Shown: positions 41,167-47,946 of the stretch, piece after piece
Layout: every line of letters begins with the position of its first letter
How positions within the stretch are numbered: the stretch's first letter is position 1
Assembly (NCBI GenBank): GCA_963705635.1
Contig: CAVPKH010000001.1
Coordinates: 434,001 to 498,000, forward strand
Origin: VRUE01 sp963705635
Lineage (GTDB): Bacteria > Actinomycetota > Thermoleophilia > Solirubrobacterales > 70-9
Direction: 5' to 3'
Length of the DNA: 64,000 bases
Translations under genes and position numbers: made by a program
Notes under the pieces: model-generated
What the model saw: the letters and a program-made list of their open reading frames with translations, nothing else
The model's database searches: none
What the model was told of the DNA's origin: nothing

Positions 41167-42504
41167 CTACGCCGACCCAACGGTAAGAGCGCCGAGAGCG
41201 AGAACCGACGCCGCGACAAGAGCAAGGGCGATGCCGGTTACCCAGCGGTCGGTGCGGCCGAGCGCATGATCTCCCATCAGCCCACGGTCCTTGGCGAGCG
41301 AGCGGATGAAGGGCAGGAGCACGAGCAGAAGCACCGCGTTCAGCGCCTGGGTCAGAAAGAGGATCGGGACAAGCGGTGCGCCGGGAATCAGCACCACCGT
41401 CGCTGCGATCGCGGTGACGACGCCGAAGCTCAGGTAGAAGGCCCGCGCCTCGCTGAAGCTGTCGTTGATGTCGGCTTTTCGGCCGAAGGTCTCCGAGATC
41501 GAGTAGGCGGTGGAGAGGGGAACGATGGCGGCGGCGAGCAGCGCGGCTCCGAGGAAGCCGAGACCGAACAGAGTCGCCGCCGTGTCGCCGGCCAACGGCT
41601 CGAGCGCCTTGGCCGCGTCGCTCGCGTCGCTGACGTCGACGCCCTGGACGTGCAGCGTCGCCGCGCAGGCGATCACGACGAAGAAGCCGATCACGCCGGT
41701 CAGCACGGCGCCGACGATCACGTCGATGCGCTCGTAACGCAGATCCTTGACCTTGAGCTTCTTGTCGACGGCGTAGGACTGGATGAACGCCAGTCCCCAT
41801 GGCGCCAGCGTCGTGCCGACCGTGGCGACGGCGACGAGCAGCGCCTCTCGGTTGAGCGGCAGGCTCGGCACGACCAGACCCTTGGCGGCCGCGCCCCAGT
41901 CGGGATCTGCGAGCACCCCCGAGATCACGTAGGCGACGAAGACCGAGCTCAGCGTGAGCAGGAAGTGCTCGACGTGGCGGAAGCTCTCACGCAGGACGAG
42001 GGCCGAGACGCCGAGCGCCGCCAGCGGCACGCTGAGGTAGCGGCTCATCCCGCCGAGAAGTTCCATCCCCGCCGCCACCCCGGCGAACTCGGCGCACAGC
42101 GTGCCGGTGTTGGCGATCACCAGCGCCGACAGCACCAGCCCGGCGGCGCGGCCGCCGTAGCGCTCGCGGACGAGCGTCAGTAGCCCCTTGCCGGTGACGA
42201 TCCCCAATCGCACGCCGAGCTCGTGAAAGACGATCAGCGCCGCGGTGGAGAGGGTCAGGACCCAGAGCAGCTCATAGCCGTACTTGGCGCCGAGGATTGA
42301 GTACGTCGTGATCCCCGCCGGATCGTCGTCGGAGAGACCCGCCAGCAGCCCCGGCCCGATTACCGCCAGCAAGGCCGCCGTCGTGCCGGCGCGCAGCAGG
42401 AAGTGCCGGCGACGGGCCAGGCGCCAATGCGTGTGGCGGCCGGGCGTGCGGTGGGCGCGGGGCTCTGGCACGGGAAGCCATACTCTCGCGCGGTGAGGCG
42501 GCAA
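41167..42504 (-). CDS. Nramp-like divalent metal transporter (DDDPAG subtype)
   Basis: About 445 residues, eleven helices. TM1 has SDDDPAGITTYS instead of the DPGN of classical Mn/Fe Nramp proteins, and TM6 has TTLAPWGLAF in place of MPHN. Both changes are typical of the Nramp-related Mg/unknown-cation group, so Mn import should not be assumed. The start is uncertain: TTG 42504 gives an odd Arg/His-rich N-terminus, and a GTG further in is possible. It follows the alcohol-dehydrogenase remnant by 15 nt. Confidence 0.85.
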   Translation of the reverse strand: MPPHRARVWLPVPEPRAHRTPGRHTHWRLARRRHFLLRAGTTAALLAVIGPGLLAGLSDDDPAGITTYSILGAKYGYELLWVLTLSTAALIVFHELGVRLGIVTGKGLLTLVRERYGGRAAGLVLSALVIANTGTLCAEFAGVAAGMELLGGMSRYLSVPLAALGVSALVLRESFRHVEHFLLTLSSVFVAYVISGVLADPDWGAAAKGLVVPSLPLNREALLVAVATVGTTLAPWGLAFIQSYAVDKKLKVKDLRYERIDVIVGAVLTGVIGFFVVIACAATLHVQGVDVSDASDAAKALEPLAGDTAATLFGLGFLGAALLAAAIVPLSTAYSISETFGRKADINDSFSEARAFYLSFGVVTAIAATVVLIPGAPLVPILFLTQALNAVLLLVLLPFIRSLAKDRGLMGDHALGRTDRWVTGIALALVAASVLALGALTVGSA

Positions 42505-42519
42505 TGGCCTGATCTGCCC

Positions 42520-43040
42520 TCACCCGTGCGGGCAGATCACCGCGCGGCCGTTGAGAGTGCCACTCCGCATCTTCTCGTAGGCGTCCTCAACCCGATCCAG
42601 GGAGAAGCGCTCGACGTGGGCACGGATCTTCCCCGCTCGAGCCAGATCGAGAACCTCCATCAGCTCGACCGCGCTGCCCCAGTAGGGGATGGCGAGCCGG
42701 CAATCGAAGGGCAGGGCGCCGAAGCCGAACTGGAAGGTTCCTCCGGCCAGGCCGACCACCGTGAGGTGGCTCTCGAAGCGAACGATCTGCGCCGAGAGGG
42801 CGAGGGTGTCATCGCTGCCGACCATGTCGATCACCAACTCGGCACCGCGCCCCGCCGTCGCGTCATTGATCGCCTCGGCCGCTCCCTCGCCTGCCATCAC
42901 GGCCTCTTCGGCGCCCACATCGCGCGCCAGGCGCAGCTTCTCGGCCGAGGTGTCCACGGCGATCACCCGCGCCGGGCTGAGAGCGCAGGATCTGCACCGC
43001 CATGTGGCCGAGGCCGCCGACGCCGATCACCACCGCCGTC
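42520..43040 (-). pseudogene. Truncated, frameshifted zinc-type alcohol dehydrogenase remnant
   Basis: Only the cofactor-binding half survives. The 5' part reads PGSTAVVIGVGGLGHMAVQIL (NAD loop GVGGLGH), then frame changes near 42970-42990, then ARVIAVDTSAEKLRLARDVGAEEAV continues to SGTLNGRAVICPHG at the stop. The N-terminal catalytic zinc domain is missing; upstream sequence is a different gene read on the other strand. It is a remnant of a medium-chain dehydrogenase, like the actinobacterial Zn-ADH group. Confidence 0.8.
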
Positions 43041-43044
43041 GACC

Positions 43045-43180
43045 CCGGCACGAGGAGGACTACGGAAACGCGATCGAAGACGGGATCGAACCGCTGGCCT
43101 TCTTCGGTGTCACCGTCGCCGCGATAGTTCTCGCGGCACTTGGCGCTTGGTTGTTCGAGCGCCGCGATCTGTCTGGGTAG
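43045..43180 (+). pseudogene. C-terminal fragment of an ABC-2 type permease
   Basis: Plus-strand frame ending at TAG 43178-43180 reads PLAFFGVTVAAIVLAALGAW then LFERRDLSG: a final membrane helix followed by the RRD tail typical of ABC-2 permeases. Nothing upstream in this frame resembles the rest of such a protein; it abuts the truncated dehydrogenase on the other strand. This marks a rearrangement or deletion junction near 43040. Confidence 0.6.
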
Positions 43181-43313
43181 CCCGCTCGATGGACGACTAC
43201 ATCCGCGAGGCGCGGGCAACCCCGCCAGCACCGCCAAGGGAGCTGGTGTCGGGGTGGAATGTTCAGAATCGGAGCTTGGCGCGTGTGGCGCTTCAGTTTT
43301 GTTCGGGGATCGC
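43181..43313 (+). repeat. Post-stop repeat, copy 2
   Basis: Begins immediately after the permease-fragment stop. It shares CGACTACATCCGCGAGGCG, CCAGCACCGCCA, GCGTGTGG and TGTTCGGG with 38701-38800, with about 30 extra bases in the middle. It lies between gene remnants and tRNA-Thr. Confidence 0.6.
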
Positions 43314-43334
43314 GCTGCACCTTCTGGAATGGAG

Positions 43335-43407
43335 AGCCGACGCCCGGATTTGAACCGGGGACCCCTTCATTACGAGTGAAGTGCTCTACCAGCTGAGCTA
43401 CGTCGGC
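43335..43407 (-). tRNA. tRNA-Thr (CGT)
   Basis: Cloverleaf on the minus strand: acceptor GCCGACG paired with CGTCGGC, D-arm GCTCAGCTGGTAGAGC, anticodon arm CTTCA-CTCGTAA-TGAAG with anticodon CGT (reads ACG), T-arm CCCGG-TTCAAAT-CCGGG. Length 73, no encoded CCA. Gene remnants and the repeat lie on its 3' side. Confidence 0.95.
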
Positions 43408-43475
43408 GGGTTCGCACCATTGTAGGAGCGGGGCGGGAGCGAGGTTCCGTCGCCGACGATCTCGAAGATGGGGCC

Positions 43476-44099
43476 GTGTCGAGAGCTTTGACGGCAAAGC
43501 AGCGGGGGGAGAACGAGATCGAGTTCTCGCGGATCGTCGCCTTCAGCGATGGGGTCTTCGCGATCGCGATCACGCTGCTGGTGCTGAACCTCAGCGTGCC
43601 CGAGCAGGTTCGCGATGGTGAGCTTGGCACGGTGCTCTGGAACCAGCACCAGGATCTCTTCGCCTACGCGCTCAGCTTCGCCGTGATCGGCCGCTTCTGG
43701 GTCATTCATCACCGTTTCTTCGGCGAGGTGACCGGCTTTGACAGCCGGCTGATCGGGCTCAACCTCTTCTACCTCGCCTGGATCGTGCTGATCCCCTTCA
43801 GCAGCAAGGTCTTCGGCGATCACGGGGGGAGCACGGCGGCGGAGGTCCTCTACGCGGGCAATCTGGTTGGCGTCGTGCTCTCGGCCACGCTGATGTTCGC
43901 CGACGCCCAGCGGGCCGGGCTGACCCGCACCGCCTCCGAGGAGGCGCGCGAATCGCGCCGCCACGCCCTCTGGATCGCCCTCGTCTTCGCCGCTTCGATT
44001 CCGGTCGCCTTCCTCAATCCGAGCCTTGCCCCCTATTGCTGGCTCGCCCTCTTCTTCGGGCCGACCATCGCCCGCCTCATCCGCAGCAGGCGCGCTTAG
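43476..44099 (+). CDS. TMEM175/DUF1211-family potassium channel-like protein
   Basis: A 207-residue protein with six hydrophobic segments. The hallmark FSDGVFAIAITLLVLNL in TM1 is diagnostic of TMEM175 (DUF1211), which forms K+-selective leak channels of two-repeat or tetrameric single-repeat kind; this is the single-repeat bacterial form. Start GTG 43476. It converges on the ThiF-like gene across a GC-rich hairpin. Confidence 0.92.
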   Translation: MSRALTAKQRGENEIEFSRIVAFSDGVFAIAITLLVLNLSVPEQVRDGELGTVLWNQHQDLFAYALSFAVIGRFWVIHHRFFGEVTGFDSRLIGLNLFYLAWIVLIPFSSKVFGDHGGSTAAEVLYAGNLVGVVLSATLMFADAQRAGLTRTASEEARESRRHALWIALVFAASIPVAFLNPSLAPYCWLALFFGPTIARLIRSRRA

Positions 44100-44162
44100 C
44101 GCAGCGACCAATCGGCGCGGCGACGACGCTCGCGCCCCGGGCAGCGAGCGTCAGCGACAGCG

Positions 44163-44190
44163 GCGGCGGGCGTGCCCCATCGCCCGCCGC
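44163..44190. terminator. GC-rich convergent hairpin (10-bp perfect stem)
   Basis: GCGGCGGGCG (44163-44172) pairs with CGCCCGCCGC (44181-44190) with an 8-nt loop between the converging TMEM175 and ThiF-like genes. A bidirectional terminator is likely. Confidence 0.7.
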
Positions 44191-44195
44191 CCTGT

Positions 44196-45305
44196 CTATC
44201 GCGGCGCGCCGTCCTTTTGAAGGTCCCCGACCGCGGACGGCTGCATTTCGCCGCAGACCGGGCAGCTCGGCTCGGGCACCACCGGCTCGCGCTCGACCTC
44301 CATCGTGCGCAGGTCGTAGATGTGGCCGACGCCGAGCGTGGAGGGCTGGGCGAGGCCGGTCAGCAGGTGCAGGACGTCGAGGCCGATCTGGCCGCCGATC
44401 AAGCCGCAGGCCGGGCCCAGCGTCGCCGCCGGCGACATTTTCCCCCGCTGCTGCTCCATCGCCACGTCGAAGAGCGGGTAGGTGCGCCGGTAGCCGATCT
44501 CCTGGCAGGAGAAGCAGCCGGTGACGCCCGGCACGTAGAGCGGCCCCACGCGCGCGATCGGCGGGAAGTGGCTCATCGCGATGAAGGGGATCCCGGCGGC
44601 GAAGCAGGCCGAGTTGATCCACTGCTCGATGTCGCCCGCCGGCCAGTCGCAGGCGTCGATGACCACGTCGTAGCCCTTGATCGTCTCGGCGATCGCGGCT
44701 TCGCTGTCGAGCTTCTGCACCCGCGCCTCCACCCGCATCGCGGAGTTGAACCCCTGCAGCCGCTCGCCGGCTGCCGCCACCTTGTAGCGACCGATGTCGG
44801 CCTCGGAGAAGAGGACCTGGCGGTTGAGGTTGCTCAGCTCGACTCGGTCGAAGTCGACGAGCAGCATCTCGCCGACGCCGCAGCAGGCCAGGTTGAGCGC
44901 CGACCAGCCGCCGAGGCCGCCGACGCCGAGCACGGCGATCCGCGAGCTGGCCAGCTTGTCCTGGCACTGCGACGCGGTCGGCCCGTTGGAGATGTCGCTG
45001 AAGTAGCGCAGCTGACGGTCGAAGCGCTCGACCACCTTCTCGGCGATCAGATCGTCGTCGGCCGCATCCTCGACCACTCCGAGCTCCTCGAACTGGGCGA
45101 GCAGGTCACCGACCTCGTCGACGCCGAACTCCTCGATCAGCTCCTCGCGGGTGCTGGCGCCGTCGAGGGCGGCGAGCAGCCGCCGGCCCTCCGCATCCGG
45201 GTTCTCGATGTGGATGTCTGCGCCGGCGCTGGGCCGGAGCAGGTAGAGGTCGCCGTTGGGCGCCTCCATTCGCTGCGTGGTGCGCTTGAGTCGCGGTCGT
45301 TGCAT
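44196..45305 (-). CDS. ThiF/MoeB-like E1 enzyme with N-terminal PqqD-like peptide-clamp domain
   Basis: A 369-residue protein. Residues 1-80 resemble a PqqD/RRE peptide-recognition domain (HIENPDAEGRRLLAALDG, then STREELIEEFG and LLAQFEELGVVEDA). Residues 90-369 are an adenylating E1 domain: ATP loop GVGGLGG at 127-133, LNRQVLFSEADIGRYKV with the Arg finger, Asp in DACDWPAGD, and two zinc CxxC pairs (CFSC and CPVC). Such a combination is seen in RiPP-type heterocyclases and peptide adenylases. Strong AGGAGG upstream. No precursor peptide or small ubiquitin-like gene is adjacent. Confidence 0.85.
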   Translation of the reverse strand: MQRPRLKRTTQRMEAPNGDLYLLRPSAGADIHIENPDAEGRRLLAALDGASTREELIEEFGVDEVGDLLAQFEELGVVEDAADDDLIAEKVVERFDRQLRYFSDISNGPTASQCQDKLASSRIAVLGVGGLGGWSALNLACCGVGEMLLVDFDRVELSNLNRQVLFSEADIGRYKVAAAGERLQGFNSAMRVEARVQKLDSEAAIAETIKGYDVVIDACDWPAGDIEQWINSACFAAGIPFIAMSHFPPIARVGPLYVPGVTGCFSCQEIGYRRTYPLFDVAMEQQRGKMSPAATLGPACGLIGGQIGLDVLHLLTGLAQPSTLGVGHIYDLRTMEVEREPVVPEPSCPVCGEMQPSAVGDLQKDGAPR

Positions 45306-45331
45306 TTGCGATGCCCCTCCTCATTGGGTAT

Positions 45332-45382
45332 CGCTTTAGACCACCCGATTGCTAAAAATAGTTCCGTTTAAAAATCGGGTTA
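45332..45382. promoter_or_regulatory. CGCTTTAGACC motif with hairpin upstream of ThiF-like gene
   Basis: CGCTTTAGACC (45332-45342) followed by an imperfect hairpin (CCCGATT/AATCGGG, 45344-45350 with 45373-45379) containing AGTTCC. The same motif, again followed by AGTTCC in a hairpin, occurs at 46422. The site lies 27 nt and more before the ThiF-like start, so it is a candidate shared operator. Confidence 0.5.
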
Positions 45383-45502
45383 ATGTCGGCAGCGGATCCG
45401 GGGGTACCTCCAGGGATTTATCCTGGTACGCACTGACCAACGAGAGCAGCGGCACCCTCGCCGATCTTGGCTTCAAGGCGGCGCAGCCAAGCAGCCCGCC
45501 CG

Positions 45503-46210
45503 CTACTGCTCAGTGAGCTCCGCGGCGCGCGCGAAGACGGCGTCGATCATCGGCTCGGTGAGCCGGCCGGTGAAGGTGTTCTGCTGGCTCGGGTGGTAGC
45601 AGCCGAGCAACGTCCAACGCCCGGCCTCGGCCTCCACGCCGTGGCCGAAGCGCGGCCGCGGCCGGGGAATATCACCGCCGAGGGCGCGGGTGGCGCGCAA
45701 CGCGCCGTCCCAGGCGAACCCGCCGAGGGCGACGATCGTGCGGCAGCGATCGAGCAACGCCAGCTCGCGCTCGAGGTAGGGCAGGCAGTTGTCGCGCTCT
45801 GCGGGCGTGGGCCGGTTGGCCGGCGGCGCGCAGCGAACCACCGCGGTCACGTAGGCGTCGCCGAGGCGCAGCCCGTCGTCGCGGTGCTCTGAGCTCGGGC
45901 GGTTGGCGTAGCCGGCACGGTGCAGGGCGGCGTAGAGCCAGTCGCCGGAGCGGTCGCCGGTGAAGATGCGGCCGGTGCGGTTGGCGCCGTGGGCGGCCGG
46001 CGCGAGGCCGACGATCACCAGCCTGGCGGCGGGATCGCCAAAGCCGTCGAGCGGGCGGGCCCAGTAGTCCTCACCCTGGAAGCGGCGTGGGGGGTCGGCC
46101 GCGCGCGCCTCGCGCCACTCGACCAGGCGGGGACAGCTTCGGCAGTCGTGGATCTCAGCAGCGAGGACAGGGAGGCCATCCCCCTCGCCGGAGCGGTGCG
46201 CTTTGGCCAT
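45503..46210 (-). CDS. udgB: Uracil-DNA glycosylase, family 5 (UdgB)
   Basis: A 235-residue base-excision repair enzyme. GLAPAAHGANRTGRIFTGDRSGDWLY is split across the active site in family 5 form (no classical Asp or Asn nucleophile), and the Fe-S cluster Cys are at C23, C26 (CRSCPRL), a third in VVRCAPP and a fourth in RDNC. HPSQQNTFTGRLT is the His-containing loop. Family 5 enzymes remove uracil, ethenocytosine and hypoxanthine. A weak GTACC/GGTAC hairpin lies downstream. Divergent from the winged-helix gene. Confidence 0.93.
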   Translation of the reverse strand: MAKAHRSGEGDGLPVLAAEIHDCRSCPRLVEWREARAADPPRRFQGEDYWARPLDGFGDPAARLVIVGLAPAAHGANRTGRIFTGDRSGDWLYAALHRAGYANRPSSEHRDDGLRLGDAYVTAVVRCAPPANRPTPAERDNCLPYLERELALLDRCRTIVALGGFAWDGALRATRALGGDIPRPRPRFGHGVEAEAGRWTLLGCYHPSQQNTFTGRLTEPMIDAVFARAAELTEQ

Positions 46211-46249
46211 GGGCGAACTGAATCATGTGCCGCCCGGCGGAGAAAGGCT

Positions 46250-46291
46250 GGAGCGGGCCGATCCTCTGAGCCCCGAGGATCGGCCCGCTCC
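46250..46291. repeat. Perfect 16-bp palindrome in udgB/HTH intergenic region
   Basis: GGAGCGGGCCGATCCT (46250-46265) and AGGATCGGCCCGCTCC (46276-46291) are perfect inverted copies with a 10-nt loop. It lies about 40 nt before the udgB start, in a divergent region (46211-46565), so it is not a standard terminator for either gene. The remainder of the gap contains the next hairpin and no gene. Confidence 0.75.
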
Positions 46292-46421
46292 GGAACGTCT
46301 AGCGCGCCTTGGTAATTGAAAGCATGGGTACGACGTTTTCAGTCTGGACAATCTTCACCCTGCCTCACCCCCTTCGCAATGTCAGCTCTTGCGGTTGGGG
46401 GTCGCGACCCACCCGGTACAA

Positions 46422-46464
46422 CGCTTTAGACCGGTCCATTACTGGAAAAAGTTCCAGTAATGGA
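46422..46464. promoter_or_regulatory. CGCTTTAGACC motif plus perfect 13-bp hairpin upstream of winged-helix gene
   Basis: CGCTTTAGACC (46422-46432) then TCCATTACTGGAA (46435-46447) paired with TTCCAGTAATGGA (46452-46464), loop AAAG, then CTTTT. It lies about 100 nt before the TTG start at 46566. The motif matches 45332. Could be an operator for the regulator or a leader terminator. Confidence 0.6.
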
Positions 46465-46565
46465 CTTTTAGCCTGTAAACCGGGCGGGTTCGGTTTGCCA
46501 GTTTGGCTTTGTGTCTAATAGGATGGAGTGGTTCGAAGCCGCAAAAATGGATCGGAGGAGTCGCT

Positions 46566-47231
46566 TTGGCCGCAAAGACGAAGAGCAAGAGCAAGAGTAA
46601 AAAGAGCAAGAGTGCCGGCGTAGACCAGCGCTTGGTAAAGGCGCTCGCGCACTCGCTGCGCGTGGAAATCTTGGCCATTCTCAACGAGCGGATGGCGAGC
46701 CCCAACGAACTCTCGAAGGAGCTCGAAGAGGGCCTAAGCCAGGTCAGCTACCACGTCAAAGTGCTCAAGGACTTCGAATGCATCGAGATGGTCAAGACCG
46801 AGCCGCGCCGTGGCGCCGTTGAGCACTACTACCGGGCAACGGCAAGGGCGTTCCTGACCGACCGCGACTGGCAGACACTCCCCGATTCGGTCAAGCCTGG
46901 GGTCAGCTCTTCGGTCATCCAGATGATCATCGAGGACGTAAGCGGCGCGCTCAATGGGGGCACGTTCGACTCTCGCGATGACCGGCACCTCAGCTGGACT
47001 CCCGGGGTGGTGGACGAGCAGGGATGGGACGAATCGACCGAACTGGTCGCCGAAACGCTCGATCGGATGATCAAGATCCACGCCAATAGCGCCAAGCGCC
47101 TGGCGAAGTCGGGTGACGAGGGAATTCCGGCTACTGCGGTTTTCATGAACTTCGAAGGCTTGGCCCCCGAGGCGAAGCCTTCGCAGGCAGCCAAAAAAGG
47201 CAAGGCCAAGAAAACCTCCAAGAAGGCTTAG
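46566..47231 (+). CDS. ArsR-like winged-helix DNA-binding protein with Lys-rich tails
   Basis: A 221-residue protein from TTG 46566 behind CGGAGGAG. A Lys/Ser-rich N-terminus (KTKSKSKSKKSKS) precedes a winged helix (about 22-95: LVKALAHSLRVEILAILNERM, then SQVSYHVKVLKDFECIEMV). The C-terminal region is helical with SAKRLAKSGDEG and a basic tail ending in KKTSKKA. It resembles the HTH_20/ArsR group without metal ligands that recurs in Thermoleophilia. The upstream hairpin suggests autoregulation. Target genes unknown. Confidence 0.85.
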   Translation: MAAKTKSKSKSKKSKSAGVDQRLVKALAHSLRVEILAILNERMASPNELSKELEEGLSQVSYHVKVLKDFECIEMVKTEPRRGAVEHYYRATARAFLTDRDWQTLPDSVKPGVSSSVIQMIIEDVSGALNGGTFDSRDDRHLSWTPGVVDEQGWDESTELVAETLDRMIKIHANSAKRLAKSGDEGIPATAVFMNFEGLAPEAKPSQAAKKGKAKKTSKKA

Positions 47232-47282
47232 CACCCTCTCGAGAAAAGCGGCTAGAACTCCACATATGCTTCGCGCCCGTCC

Positions 47283-47894
47283 ATGGGCTCGAAGCGAAGT
47301 AAATGTCTCAGCAGGTGGCGGCGCGACTTCGGTCGCGCCGTTGTCTTTCTAGTTGCCACGGCGCTCCTCGCCGCTGGCTGTGGCGGCGGCGGGGGCGATT
47401 CCACGACCGAAAGCGAAAAGGCCGCCGACGCTGAGGCCCTCAACGGCATCCTCGCCCAGGAACTGACCACGATCGCCGCCTACGGGCGCGGCCTGCCCCT
47501 GCTGCGCGGCGCGATGCTCACCGCCGCGGGCGAGTTCCGTGGCCAGGACCAGGCGCACGTCGACGCCCTGACCAAGGCGATCCGCGGGCTGGGAGGGGAA
47601 GTCGACGCCGAAGCGAGCGAGCTCGAATCGCCCCGGCCGCGAACCCGGGCGGAGGCGCTGGTCCTCGCCTACGAAGGGGAGAACGCCGCCCTCTCCGCCG
47701 CCCAGGACGCGGTTCCCGGCCTGTATACCGAAGCGCCGCGCGCGCTCGCCGTCGCCCTCGCCGCCGACCATGCCCAGCACCTGGTCATCCTGCGCCAGGG
47801 CCTTGGCGCCGGCTTGGCCGCCTCGGTTCCCGAAGCGTTCGAGTCGGGTGACCTGCCGCCTCCCACCGTCCCAGCCGATGGCGCGCAGCCGTGA
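47283..47894 (+). CDS. Ferritin-like lipoprotein
   Basis: A 203-residue protein with lipobox LLAAGCG (Cys at about 33), a Gly/Ser linker, then a four-helix ferritin-like fold. Potential carboxylate-His metal ligands lie in AQELTTIAAYGRG, EFRGQDQAHVDAL, YEGENAALS and DHAQHLVIL, placed as in DUF4439/ferritin-like lipoproteins of Actinobacteria. A metal-binding or electron-transfer role is likely but not proven. It lies 52 nt before the MMPL gene. Confidence 0.82.
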   Translation: MGSKRSKCLSRWRRDFGRAVVFLVATALLAAGCGGGGGDSTTESEKAADAEALNGILAQELTTIAAYGRGLPLLRGAMLTAAGEFRGQDQAHVDALTKAIRGLGGEVDAEASELESPRPRTRAEALVLAYEGENAALSAAQDAVPGLYTEAPRALAVALAADHAQHLVILRQGLGAGLAASVPEAFESGDLPPPTVPADGAQP

Positions 47895-47946
47895 TCCGCG
47901 GGCCGGTTGAAGGGGGATTGATGGCGGAAACAGAGAAGATGCGGGC

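Noticed and set aside
43060..43497. A minus-strand open frame reading through tRNA-Thr
   Set aside because: It gives the usual spurious tRNA-derived peptide and continues into repeat and antisense DNA. Unlike the tRNA-Tyr case no recognisable domain lies on either side.
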